The position numbers and the translations under genes are program-made. The notes beneath the pieces are model-generated. The model did no database searches, had not been told where the DNA came from, and was given only the letters and a program-made list of their open reading frames with translations. From Ligustrum vulgare (Eukaryota; Streptophyta; Magnoliopsida; Lamiales; Oleaceae): 64,000 bases of DNA. The stretch is taken from contig OY743187.1 in the NCBI GenBank assembly GCA_963555705.1, forward strand, positions 10,058,133 through 10,122,132. The letters are read 5' to 3'. Shown here one piece after another: positions 46,990 to 59,368 of this stretch; within the stretch, counting starts at the first letter, position 1; each line of letters opens with the position of its first letter.

Positions 46990-48560
46990 GTCATTCGCCA
47001 GAATAAAGAACAACAAATATATGTGAATGATAAAACAAGTAAATTGCATGGCAATTATGTGAGACTTTCATATGGCCGAGTTGCTACAATAAACGAGTTT
47101 TTACTCCCTGTCCATTTGTTGTGAATGCCACCAATCGTCTCGTCCAAAGGTTTTACAAATTTACTAAATAAAGGACAATAAACAATTTTCACAACAGCAA
47201 AAACACACCGCTAAAATTTACTAAACAAAATTATGAAGAGCTCACTGTTTCAAGGTTTGCATAGGGCAACAAGCAGGATTACTAAATGAGGTAGCGTTTG
47301 CACATAATGCAAGCATCCTTAAAAGTTTCATAAAAACACAAAATTTAGAGACAGAAAATAAAGCAAAACCCACCGCGCCCATAGCAGACTTGTATTTCCA
47401 ACAACATTAAGGTATTAAGATTAGTCAATGTTGACCAGAGAAACTATGTGATCTCAAAACTAAAACACAAGTAGGGATGAGGTTCAGTAAGGGGGAACTG
47501 CTTATAGGATTGAACAACCAGCTAATAATCAAATTATTGGTACCCTGCAAGCGCGAGAGCATTTATTCATCCACGGTATCATATTAATTCTTCACAAGAC
47601 AATATAAATTGGGATCTATGTAATGAACTGAGACAGCAATATCCATGCATCTTACAAAGCCTAATTGGTGTAGGAGAAATTGGGGAAAATTTTGAATGTG
47701 TGGTTGAAAAGTTATTAAAAAATGTGTATATATGGTGAAAGTTAGAAAATTTATCCTAGACCAAACAGGGGCTTAATTTGTTAAAAATTGATTTTCAAAG
47801 CTACTTTTATATTAATATTAATAGAACCTAATTCTCTAGAAAGTAAGTCTTAACTCCGAGAAAAGTAACTTTTACTCGAAGCCAAACAAATTAACTGTCA
47901 AGATGCTTCAAATATCACTACTTAAATTTAAACTATAATGCTTTTAATGAAAATAAAAATTGAAGAATTCCCAAACAAATGATCAAAATTTAAAAAATAA
48001 AAATAAAAATCAGGCGCGCGATTCTCAATTATTCGACAAATTCAAACTTCCACTTTTTCAATATCTCTTTATTGCAAAATCCAAGTTATACAGTCCCATA
48101 CTTGTTAACAAGTAGAATTATCTTTGTTCAGTATAAGAAAAACTCAATACAAGCTCACCATATAAGTATTAAGAAAAATTGAAACTCTACTATTCAAATA
48201 AGTATATGAATATCAAAACCAATCCAAAAAAAGAAAAAGAAAAATAAATATTAGTACAAAGAAAAACTTATCAGTGAATAATCATAAGAGCTGTTAGGCG
48301 GATCACTCGCAAAATCAACACAGAATTTTAGACTATTTCCTGAACCACCATAAAAAAATTAATAATAATTATAAAATAAAATAAAATTTTCACCCAAAAA
48401 TTAAATAAATAGAACAGATCACTTTTACGAAATCAAATTATATGAGAAAGAAAAAAGTATCGATAATACCTTAACTTAAGAGATAATTGGAGTAATTTGA
48501 GAGGCGAAGAGAAAAGGTGTCCAGGTAAAGCTACCTGCGGTGGTTGTGGTTATGGTTGGA
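46990..48560 (-). promoter_or_regulatory. Probable 5'UTR intron and leader exon of the SAP gene
   Basis: A GACAG acceptor lies about 13 nt before the ATG. A candidate leader exon on the minus strand at about 48,474-48,560 has pyrimidine-rich text (CCTTTTCTCTTCGCCTCTC) and ends TTAAG|GTATTATCG. SAP genes commonly carry one long 5'UTR intron. This 1.5-kb intron includes a MITE at 47,658-47,772. Confidence 0.5.
47658..47772. mobile_element. Short MITE in the SAP leader intron
   Basis: Left end AGCCTAATTGGTGTAGGA and right end CCTAGACCAAACAGGGGCTTA are inverted, with core GAATGTGTGGTTGAAAAG. It belongs with the other GTTTGGT-ended short MITEs. Confidence 0.5.
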
Positions 48561-48689
48561 GTGGGCTGGAAGATTCTGAAATATTTTGAGTAAACGCATG
48601 CTTGGCCAAATTGATATATCTGTTATGATATTCGGAACTCGAGCTACGATTAATAGCGACGGTGAAATTTGAATTAAAAGAAAATAAAT

Positions 48690-49118
48690 TTTAGAGAATT
48701 AAATTTTTAGGAATTGTGAGTTTAATATATTTGATTAGTTTAATTTTCTAAGTGAAAAAATGAAAATTTTTTCAATTTTTGCTCTTTGATTATCATTATT
48801 TTTCATGATAAATAAATTAAAATTTTGCTATTTTAATAATAATAAAATTTATTTTTTAACACATTTATACTTGGTAATAATAATATTACTTTTTGGAGAA
48901 AAAATAAATCAATTAACAATAATAAAATTGATCAAAAGCGACGCAAACCATTTTCCAAGTTACCCAGAAAATAAAACCTACCCTTTTTGTCGAGAAACTA
49001 GGTTACTTGCCCAACTTTATGGAAATTGAATTCCAGGCCATTTTTGTACAATCAAACACAGAGAAATGAAAAATTTGTATGAAAAATTATACCAATCAAA
49101 CAAAGTCTTGGTGTTTGT
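48690..49118 (-). mobile_element. MITE of the GTGTTTGATT family, opposite orientation to 45,615
   Basis: On the minus strand it opens with GTTTGATTGGTATAATTTTT and carries the TTTTTCAT blocks of the 45,615 copy. It is diverged, and the outer end near 48,690 is approximate. Confidence 0.45.
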
Positions 49119-49458
49119 TTGGTGAAACCGTGTAGATAATTTGTTGAGAATTTTGAATTTTTGAAAATTTGTTTGATTGAAAGGTGTTAAAAATGATGGA
49201 TATTTGTGGTTGAAAATGAATTGAGGAAAAAGTTGGAAAAAATTATTCAGGGCAAATTGGGCTATATTCTCAATCTCATTTTTTCTTTTTAGCCACCGTT
49301 CAGTAAATTATTTATGAACTCTTTTATAAATAACATATTTTCTTAAATTACTTTTCTAAATGCTTTCTTTGACCAAATTTCAAAGTTATTTATGTTGTAT
49401 TCGGAATTTATTCTCAATCTCAATTTTCTCTTTTAAGCTTGGCAATATACTAAAAATA

Positions 49459-51363
49459 GGGTAATAAGCACAAATGGTCTCCAATCTTTAGTTTTCTTGC
49501 GAAAATGGTCACAAACGTTTATATTTTTGCATTTATACCCTCAGAATCACCAAACGTTGCGAAAATGGTCCATACCGTTAGATTCCGTTAGTTTTTTCCG
49601 TTAAAAAGTGTAAATAGCACAAATGGTCTCTAACCTTTGAGTTTTTTACGTTAATAGTCCCTAACATATTAAGGTCACGTTTGACATTTTTAATTTGTAA
49701 CATCTAAACGTTTGGCGTATTTAGTCCCTAACATATTAAACCCATATACGTTTGACATATTTAGTCTTTAACATATTAAGCCCCGATTTGAAAATAATTA
49801 TTTCAAATAATATGATTTGTAAATGTAATTTTTTGAAAAATTTGTTGTTAAAAAATTGAATTTATTTGTAAATTATTTTATTAATAGAATGTGTGGTTAA
49901 AAACGGGTTTTAAAAAATAAAATTTATTTTGAATTTCTGAAATGCAAAATAAAATATTTAACAAAAATTCACCGCTTCAACATATTGAAAAAAAAAATAA
50001 TGAATCCATGGAACATAAATAAACAAATACATTGGACATTATTTTAAAAATTGAATAAAAAATATGTTTGTATCAATTCTATTTTCGATTTTGAGAACTG
50101 GTCAATATCGATTTTCGAAATTTCATTTTTTTTTCAAAACTCATTTTCTTCCACACGTTCTATTAATATTTTTTTTAATTTATGCATAAATTAAAAAAAA
50201 AATTACGTTTTAAATAATGTGGTTTGTAATTGTAATTTTTTAAAAAATTTGTAATTAAAAAGTAAAAGAAAAAAAATTGAATTTATTTGTAAATTATTTT
50301 ATTGATAGAATGTGTGTTGAAAACGAATTTTAAAAATAAAGTCTATTCTAGATTTTTAAAGTCCACAGTAAAATATTTAACAAAAATTCACCGCATTAAT
50401 ATTTCAACTTATTGATAAAAAAAAAAAAATGGAATATAAACAAACAAATACATTGTACATTATTTTAGGAATTGAATAACAAATATATTTTTATCAATTC
50501 TACTTTCGATTTCGATTTTCGATTTTGAGAATCGATCGATTTGAAAAGTAAGTTTGGAGAATTTTGATTAAAACGTAATTTTTTTTTAATTTATACATAA
50601 ATTAAAAATATATATTAATAGAACGTGTAGAAGAAAATGAGTTTTGAAAAAAAATGAAATTTCGAAAATCGATATTGATCAATTCTCAAAATCGAAAATA
50701 GAATTGATAAAAACATATTTTTATTCAATTTCTAAAATAATGTCCAATGTATTTGTTTGTTTATGTTCCATGGATTCATTATTTTTTTTTCCAATATGTT
50801 GAAGCGGTGAATTTTTATTAAATATTTTATTGTGCATTTTAGAAATTCAGAATACATTTTATTTTTTAAAACTCGTTTTTAACCACACATTCTATCAATA
50901 AAATAATTTAAAAATAAATTCAATCTTTTTTAACAACAAATTCTTCAAAAAATTACAATTACAAACCATATTATTTGAAATAATTGATTTCAAATAGGGG
51001 TTTAATATGTTAGGGACTAAATATGCCAAACGTGTAGAGGCTTAATATGTTAGGGATTAAATATGCCAAACGTATAGGGGCTTAATATGTTAGGGACTAA
51101 ATACGTCAAACGTTTGGAGGTTACAAAATAAAAATGTCAAATGTGACCTTAATATGTTAGGGACTATTATAGTAAAAAACTCAAATGTTAGGGACCATTT
51201 GTGCTATTTACACGTTTTTAACGAAAAAAACTAACGAAATCTAACAGTAGGGACTATTTTCGCAACGTTTGGTGATTCTGAGGGTATAAATGCAAAAATA
51301 TAAACATTGGGGACCATTTTTGTAAGAAACCTAAAGGTTGGGGATCATTTGTGCTTATTACCC
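49459..51363. mobile_element. Palindromic MULE-type non-autonomous element, 1905 bp
   Basis: The terminal inverted repeats start GGGTAATAAGCACAAATGG. The left arm 49,459-50,195 pairs with the right arm about 50,590-51,363, that is roughly 740-770 bp. The 10-bp duplication ACTAAAAATA is perfect at 49,449-49,458 and 51,364-51,373. Between the arms, 50,212-50,530 repeats the inner left arm (49,800-50,110) in direct orientation. There is no transposase. Confidence 0.9.
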
Positions 51364-51401
51364 ACTAAAAATACTATAAACCTTTCCAGATATTATACTT
51401 T

Positions 51402-52754
51402 AGGTAATTGGCGTAAAACGTCCCTATCTTTGGATTTTCTTGCTAAATTCATTCCTACCTTTAATTTTTTGACAATTTCATCCTCATCTTCACACTTTCT
51501 TTCTGAATTGGTCCCTCCCGTCCAAAGATCTGTTAGTTGACTGTTAAATCATATATTGACCATTTTTTATGAATGGCAAAAAATCTTTGTATATTCTTTA
51601 ATTGGGTAATTGGCGCAATTGGTCTCTACCTTTCACAATCTTGTGGAATTCGTCCAAACGTTTATTTTTTTGGCAAATTCACCCTTACCTTTACCCTTTC
51701 TTGCTAAAAACGGCATTACTGTCTAATTTCATCCAAAAATCCGTTAGTTGACCCAAAAATCACCTATTGACTATTTTTTTTATATATAATCTTATTGACT
51801 ATTTTAATGAAGGACAAACAAGTCATTTCCTATTATTTAATTTAAAATAGTGTAAAAGAAAGAATAAAATAAAAACAAATAAAAAAAATATTTGTTATTG
51901 TTCATCTTCTTCCCAAGTCAATTCCCACTCGTTCAGTTCAATTAAATCCTCTTTATTTTTTTTCCAATTACTGTAATTGCCCCCGGGGCATCTTTTTGGT
52001 GTTAAGGCAGGAAAGGATTCAGATTGATATGGTAGAAAACAACCATTTTTGTGCATTTAATTTATTGGTGAAGATGGTGAAAATTTAGGGTTTCACGTGT
52101 TTAGGTCTGAAATTGACTCAAAAAAATGACAGGCTTGAGGGAGACGATTAGGGATCCGTCTATGATCTACATCCGGATGCCTCGAGCGCAGTTACAGCAA
52201 TTAGAAAAAATAAAGAGAGTAATTGAACTAAACGAGTGAGAATGGGGTTGGGAAGAAGATGAACAGTAACAAATATTTTGTTTGTTTTTATTTTATTATT
52301 TTTTTTACATCATTTTAAATTAAATAATAGGAAATGACTTGTTTGCCTTTCATTAAAATAGTCAATAAGATTATAAAAAAAAATAGTCAATAGGTATTTT
52401 TGGGTCAACTAACGGATTTTTGGATGAAATTAGACGGTAAGGACGTTTTTAGAAAGAAAATGTAAAAGTAAGGGTGAATTTGTCAAAAAAAAAACGTTGG
52501 GACGAATTCCACTAGAAGTGTGAAATGTAGGAACCAATTGCGCCAATTACCCAATTAAAGAATATACAAAGATTTTTTTCCCTTCATAAAAAATGGTCAA
52601 TAGATGATTTAACAGTCAACTAACAGATTTTTGGACGGCGGGGACCAATTCAGTAAGAAAGTGTGAGGTGATGATGAAATTGCCAAAAAAATCAAAGGTA
52701 AGGATGAATTTAGCAAGAGAGTCCAAAGGTAGGGACGTTTTGTGCCAATTACCC
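51402..52754. mobile_element. Palindromic MULE-type element with TIRs inside TIRs, 1353 bp
   Basis: The outer ends are AGGTAATTGGCG and GCCAATTACCC, with the perfect 9-bp duplication TTATACTTT (51,393-51,401 and 52,755-52,763). Arms of about 550 bp extend to about 51,950 and 52,214. A second complete end, GGGTAATTGGCGCAATTGG, lies inside each arm (51,604 and 52,552). The ends match those of the 23,961-28,524 MULE, its likely helper family. A 37-codon frame (52,126-52,239) crosses the right edge of the loop. Confidence 0.9.
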
Positions 52755-52787
52755 TTATACTTTCAATGACGCGTCCTCTTATTTTGC

Positions 52788-52944
52788 TAAATGGTTTATA
52801 AACTAATTTATAAATTTTGTAATAAATTATATAATTTTTCAAATCATTTTTTAACCACATACATTTTCTCTATCCACTTTTCAACCACTTAACTTACCTC
52901 AAAATCATAAATAAAATAATTTATAAACCACTCCAGTGTTATAA
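52788..52944. mobile_element. Short MITE of the GTTTATAAA family, well preserved
   Basis: ATGGTTTATAAACTAATTTA on the left is mirrored by TAATTTATAAACCACT on the right, with core TTTTTAACCACATA and ACCTCAAAATCATAAAT. It is almost the same design as 9182-9332. Confidence 0.65.
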
Positions 52945-52947
52945 GCC

Positions 52948-53100
52948 TCCATTTAGTAAAAGTTTTATTTATAAACAAAAAATATGATGTTTCTAGGTAA
53001 AATATGTGATTAAAAAGTAATTTTAAAAATATGTTGTGCATAAACTTAATCATAATTACTTCTATTACTTTTATTTAAAAAAAAAAAAGGGTTTACCAAA
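52948..53100. mobile_element. Short MITE of the GTTTATAAA family
   Basis: Starts AGCCTCCATTTAGTAAAAG, contains AGGTAAAATATGTGATTAAA, and ends near GGGTTTACCAAAAG. Next to the previous copy, opposite in orientation. Confidence 0.55.
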
Positions 53101-53144
53101 AGTTTGTTATTTTACAATGCAACTTCAAGGTATAATTACTTTCA

Positions 53145-53333
53145 AGCCACTATTTGGTAAAAAAATTTGTTTATAAATAAATAATTTATTGTTTTCAAGG
53201 TAAAAATATGTGTTTAAAAAATTATTTGAAAAAATATTTGCAATTAGAAAATCATTTGGGAAAAATGTGTAGTTTGAGAAATGTGTTGTTTATAAACTTA
53301 TTTATAAATAGTTTATCGAATGGAGGCTAAAAT
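53145..53333. mobile_element. Short MITE of the GTTTATAAA family
   Basis: Starts AGCCACTATTTGGTAAAAAA and ends AGTTTATCGAATGGAGGCT. The core GGTAAAAATATGTGTTTAAA is shared, with an internal duplication of the ATTTGAAAAAATAT block. Confidence 0.6.
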
Positions 53334-56300
53334 AAGAAAAGTCTAGTCCATTTCCATAATTGATGTTTGTTGGCGGGAAAAAATCACATATAACCAACAA
53401 AAGTAAAATAATTCCAAATTTACTACATGATGTTTCATATACTCCAAATACTTGATATTATACTAAAATAAATCAAGATTACTAACTCCTATAATTTCTC
53501 TAATTTATGTAACTGATAGACATTAACAACTAGGAAAAAGGAGACTTTCCAAAACTAAAATATTTTCACACTTAGACCAATAAAAGACATTTCAAAAATG
53601 ATTTTCATCTTTTTAAATATCACATTCACATATATAAAATTAAGGCAATGGAATCCAATTAAAATAGAAAGAAATTAAAATACTAGGATTTCTTCTTCAG
53701 ATGGTAATGGAAAGTTGAAGTTAAAATTCCTAGAATATAATGAATGAGACAAAATCAAGAAAACCTATTATATTTATTTTTTCTCCCGCTCCTCGCCATG
53801 CATATTGCCTTGAAGTTACGAATTTTATTCTATGGTACTGTTTCAACATTTATGATTTTTATTTAATTATCACATTCCATAATTTGATTGAATTAATTTG
53901 GGATTTATCTTCAAATTCACATTTCATAAAATATGTTATTTTCACCATATAGTTTCTTTTGTTACATTGTTCATTTCTCATACTGAAATTCGTATGTTAG
54001 ATTTTCTTGTATAAACAAATATGTGTAGCAAGAGTTATCATATAAGAAATGATGTTTACAGTAAATTTTTCTCTCTTATTTTAGTGTGACGAGATATATC
54101 ACTTGTGTAAGATTACCGTTATATCTAGAACATCTATTGTTGCATGAAATTGTATGTGATGCAATGAATAAAAAAAGATATATACCATATTATGAGACAT
54201 GAGTGCACCACTTTATCTTATGTTACATGGTATACTACGGATAAGGTTATTCCACCGTCCCTGATAAGTTTTTTAAAACATATTCATTAAATTTGTATGA
54301 ACATTAATATGTTGGATTGTCTAATTATTTGTGACAAACGAATTTACAAGTGTGAGTTCATCCACATGAATTCCAGTATTTGTGTCGTGAAATGTTTGAT
54401 GTGGTTGAAAAACTCTTGGTAATTTCTACTTGTAATTCATAATATTGCTTGATTATGTAAAGTGAATCAACCAACTATTTAAGAGATGTTTACTTGGTTA
54501 TGTGATTACAATCCATAGTATTTGTGATTATGAAAGCTTCTAGTTGATGGATTTACTAGACATAGTGAAACTACAAAAGTCATTAATCTAGTTTGCAATT
54601 ATGTGCCTAAATCTAGCTCTTGACTTCATAGTGTGAGCAATAAAGTAAATTTATATGATAATCTATTACATTTCATATGCACGTAAATTAGTGATTCGAG
54701 TGATATTACATTACGTATGTATGTACCAGCCACCGTTGACACTTGAACTTGAAATATATTTTACATTTCACATATACATATTTCATGCGCTGTTGGCACT
54801 TCAATTTGAAACATAATGCGGTTCCATTCTTTATATATTAACATAAAGTTGGAATGTAATGCAAAAAATCTCAAAACCTAGCAATTGTGAATTGGCAATA
54901 TCAAGTAATACCATGTATTTGTAACACCTGGAAACTATCTAAAACAAGAACTAACCAAAAATAAGCAATGGTACCTCATTTTCATTTCAAAAATTAAACA
55001 TATAAAATAACATTCTACACTATCATTTTCATGGAAACCAAATTTATCTACAAATACTAAAGTTAAAAATGATAATGTAATGCACAAATTTGAAAACTTT
55101 GGTATAAAAATAAACAAATCGTTTAACAAGTTGTAGATTTTATTTTCTTGATTTGAATTCTAGACTTGTTCCAAATTTATGTCCTTCATTGCTATACTCG
55201 CACTCCTTGGGATGAGATCTGCATTCCTTTCGTGATCCCCAGATAGCTTGTGGTTTTCATGGTTGTATGATTGACTGGCGTGAGTCCTATCAATATTGAT
55301 GATCGGATAGAATTACTATTAAATGATCCATTCAATATTTTCAGATATCTATACAGTGCAAAAAAATGAAATCCTCAAAAAGTAATGATATTTGAGTAAA
55401 TCCTCATTAATCTTATGTGAATGAAACTATTCATAAAATATAGTATCCAAATAAGGAAAAAATTACTAGAGGTTCTTCTTGATCGAGTTGATCTTCAAAT
55501 GCTTGTTTCAAAATAATCAAATTCCAGGTACAAAACACTTTGGAAAGTTTTTTTTTTGCACAGGGGCAATGCCCTTTTCGACACGAGACAAGTTGTACGA
55601 CCTGTAGGATTGTCCATTTCATTCCATTTTGTTGCCTCTCAACACTAATTTATGAATTCTATGATCGGAAAAAAGATGGTACGGAATGAAGAGCAAATAC
55701 TGCGGGGGAATCTTTGTTATGAAGATTAGATTCAATGGATTACAATAGAAAATAGAATGTTAGAAGCTAAAAAAATAAATTTGGATAAATCAAAGAAAAA
55801 CATTTCAAATGAAATTAGGGGTTTTCACATGTGTGCTAATTGTTGGTGGAATTATGGATAAACAATAATTTGGGTTGAAGAAGAGGAATATTAGGAATTC
55901 AGTTTTATGGATTAATTTATTCTATGTATATGAGATGGAAATTTGGAATCTGTAAGCCAGAATTGTGGGATTAATTTTAGGAGTGAATTGATATTTGAGA
56001 TATCATTTTTACTTTTATATTGTAGTATTAATAAAAATAAAAAGGATACATTGTAATATTTGAATATTTTTTAAAAAAAAAGATGTATGTGGTGTAATTT
56101 CCTCTTGTGGGAAAATCACAATCGAAATGAGTCCATTCGACATGGTGACCTAAGAGCATCATCACTGTACTTGTTATATCACATTTTAGAGAGCAAATAT
56201 AAATTTAAAGGGAGTTTTTTAAAACACTCCATCAACACTCTTCATTTTTCTTTGTTCCAAGAAGTATTTATTATTTTTCCCTCTCATTTTATCACATTTT

Positions 56301-56518
56301 CCCTTCCTAGTTATTTTATTATTTCCCTCAATTTCTCTTACAACAAATTGTTCTTTCATTTTTCACGTCAATTCCACAAAAATACACTTGTTGTACCGAT
56401 CCACATTTTTAGCCCTAATTGTTAGAAAGATTAAAGTAAGAAAATTATTGCTCATGTATTGATACATGTATCGATACTTAAAGAACGGGTAGCGATACAT
56501 ACAGACAGTGACTTAAGG
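53334..56518. other. Intergenic sequence, no gene seen
   Basis: Long AT-rich stretch with only short, non-protein-like frames. TAAGAGCATC at 56,151 resembles the left end of a Harbinger-like MITE, but I found no right end. TGTAACACC at 54,920 was weighed as a Gypsy LTR start and left open. Confidence 0.5.
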
Positions 56519-59136
56519 TGTAAGACCGCTTTTCATTTTTCGTGCAATTTTAAATTTCACGTAATATTGTGATGAATGTTATTATAAATTATAAATTTAT
56601 GATCTTTAGTGTCTATAATTGGAATTATTTTTGCAGTGGAAGGACTTGGACGCCGTCTCGATCAATGTATCAATTAGAAAGTTTATAAATTGGTTATTTT
56701 AATTATTTACGTGCAATTCTATGTGATTAATTGTTTTATTGCCTAATCATGTTATTTTCTATTTTATTATGCCAATTTGAGATTTGGGGGAAAAGTTTAG
56801 TGACAATCGATGGTAAATAGAACTTATAGACTTACTTAAACAAAAGAGGAGAGTTGAGGGACTGATTTGCAAATTTCAAAAGATTAAAAACTTAACCTAA
56901 CCTAATCACTCTCTCACTCACGCTCTCTCTCCCTACACGGCCTCTCTCTCACCTCGCTCTCTCTTCCGCCTCGCTCTCTCGTCTCTCACCCTCCCTCTCG
57001 GCCTCGCTCTCCTCCACTCTCCCTCAACGACGCCGACCGGTCACCACCACCGCTGGCAGTAAGTTCCCTCCCCCTCTTCCCCTTTCTCTTCACGATACAC
57101 ACACACACACGGTTTCACACAAATTCCACGCACACACACATCCATAATTCGATATACCCATGTATATATATAGATTCTATGTAAATAACGTATGTATGCA
57201 CCTTATATATATAAATTCAGATTTATGGGTTAATTTCGGATTTCAATTTTTGTTTAATTTTCGAATTTTACCTTAAATTATGGACTTAATGATGTCATGT
57301 GTGTGAATATTGATGTATGTGAATGTATATATTGTTATGTATGTATAGGTATATGTAAATATATAAATTTTGAATTTTTGGTGTGGGCATATGTATATTA
57401 TACTCAAATTTTGGCGATAAAAAAAAAAATTTCAAACTTGGGACTCATGAAATTTTGATTAATTGATGTGATATAATATTAAATATGAGGCTGAATGTAT
57501 GTATATATGATCATGTATATGTATATGAATACTTAAACGACATGTGTAATTTGAAACTTTGAGATAATAATGACATGTGTAATTTTGAAACTTTGAGATA
57601 ATAGTATAAAAGAGTAAACCTTAACATTTAAGGAACAATTTAGTTTAAATTGAAGTTATGTTCAAAGTTATAAATTTTTAGTTCAAGATCATTTTTGAAT
57701 AAGTAATGCCTAGCTTTGATTTGTGAAATTGATAAGTAAGATTTCAAATTTGTCCTTGAACTTAGTGTATTACTTCGAATATGATATTAAATGTGGTTGT
57801 TTCACTAAAAGCCATATTTTGTTAATGAATGGGAATTAATTAGGAGAAACGGTACATTGACGTCGAGGGCAACCATGACTTCCACCTGCACATTAAGCAA
57901 AGTAACTACTGAGGACTACAAGTAAGTAAACTTCCCCCTATCGTTATAGAAGTTGAAGGTAAAGGTGAAATGTGTAAATGACTGTCTTGCAACTTACTTG
58001 TTTTGATGAATTTCATTTACTTTATGAAAGTATATGTTATTGAGAAGAATGTTCAAGCATGCACATTATCATGTCATTGCATCATCAAGCATGCATTGGC
58101 ATCAAAATTGGGAAGTCAAATATTTTTTTTTTAAATGAAAGAAATGTGTCAAAGTGCAAGTTTGTTCAAAAGTTATGTATCCAAAATTTTTAAGAATGAA
58201 TGGGTGTACTTCTAGTTCATGAAAGTTGCGAGTGAGAAATGGGGCGCGGGGGACCGGCGTACCCGAATTAAGTCGCTTTGTGACGGAATGTTCAACCGTT
58301 TACGGTGGACTGTTAAACCGCTTTGCGGTGGGAAAGTGAATGTTAAACCGCTTTGCGGTGGAAATGTGAATGTTAATCTGGTTCCAAATAAGGAATTGCC
58401 CACTGTTATCTGATTGACTAGAAGTTACATCAAGTAAGCTCACGATGGAGATGAAGTGAAAGTTTTGAAATGTTAAGTGAAAGTTTGAAAAGTTTGAATT
58501 TTCTGGAAAGTAAAGTAAATGGGGATACATATATGGAATTTTTAAAGCATTCATGTCATAAGTATACATTCATGTATACAGTTTACTTACTGAGCTTTAG
58601 CTCACCCCAATCCCTCCCCAACATTTCAGGTGATGAAAGTTAGGTGATCCGAGGAGAGTACTTAGCGGCTGACTCAGACAGTACCCGTTGTCGCCTTACT
58701 TAATAAAGTTAAAATTTTTCAAGTTATCATTTAAATTTATTCCTTAATTCATTATTATTGATAATTGTTGGTTTAAGTTAGTTTTGATTAAGTATGAGTG
58801 ACGTATTAGAGGTTAAATTACCTCTTATTTCATTTGGCAATGTCTGTTGATATTTTGGAAAATCTTATACTTGAGGAGTTGGGGAATGAATGAATTGGTT
58901 TTGGCGATGATGGATGTGATTGAGATGTGATTGATGCTTTAAATTTTTAAAATGGTTTTGATGTCCCTCTACAGGTTGGCTATGTCCAATTTATAGAGGA
59001 GACTCTGCCGAAATTTCTGTAAAATTTTATAATAGATAAATGAACATTTTAATTGTGTAAACGATTTAATTCCGCATTTAATGTGAATGGAAGTTAACAC
59101 GCCTGGGTTTTAGACTCTTAAACTTGGGGTGTTACA
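56519..59136 (+). repeat. Gypsy 5' LTR (left border uncertain)
   Basis: Ends GGGGTGTTACA at 59,136, identical to the 3' LTR end at 62,511. A pyrimidine-rich stretch of CTCTCT repeats (56,910-57,030) leads to GGCAGTAAGTTCC, a splice-donor-like site, as in the leaders of long-LTR Gypsy elements. A short tandem repeat lies at 58,289-58,370. Confidence 0.65.
58289..58370. repeat. Minisatellite, three units of about 22-30 bp, in the Gypsy LTR
   Basis: Units start TGTTCAACCG (58,289), TGTTAAACCGCTTTGCGGTG (58,311) and TGTTAAACCGCTTTGCGGTG (58,341). CCGCTTTGCGG is itself a small palindrome. Confidence 0.8.
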
Positions 59137-59368
59137 TTTTTGGTATCAGAGCTAAGAGTTTTAAAAGCGATTCTGTAGACTTTTAAAATTTATTTGAAAA
59201 TGGTTCGGGTACTGAGTCAGGCTTCAAGTGCTTCTTCCTCGATCATCTGGTAAGTTAATTTTGCTTAAATTATCAAATGTCATGTAATGCTACTAAGATT
59301 GAAATTCGTACACAGTGATATGTAGTACTATATATTGAATTAGATGTTTTATTCTCTTCTATTTAGAA

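Noticed and set aside
46975..47049. Upstream extension of the SAP open frame (25 extra codons)
   Set aside because: The added residues are hydrophobic and unlike SAP N-termini, and a splice acceptor lies within this stretch; METSKETG at 46,974 fits the family.
56087..56425. 112-codon frame after TAAGAGCATC
   Set aside because: Translation is Phe/Ser/Ile-rich and typical of AT-rich DNA; the nearby MITE-like end has no partner, so neither gene nor element is claimed.
54920..56518. TGTAACACC at 54,920 as the start of the Gypsy 5' LTR
   Set aside because: It pairs with the GGTGTTACA end, but no target duplication follows and the LTR would be 4.2 kb. The TGTAAGACC start at 56,519 is nearer to the typical LTR layout, though it is also unproven.
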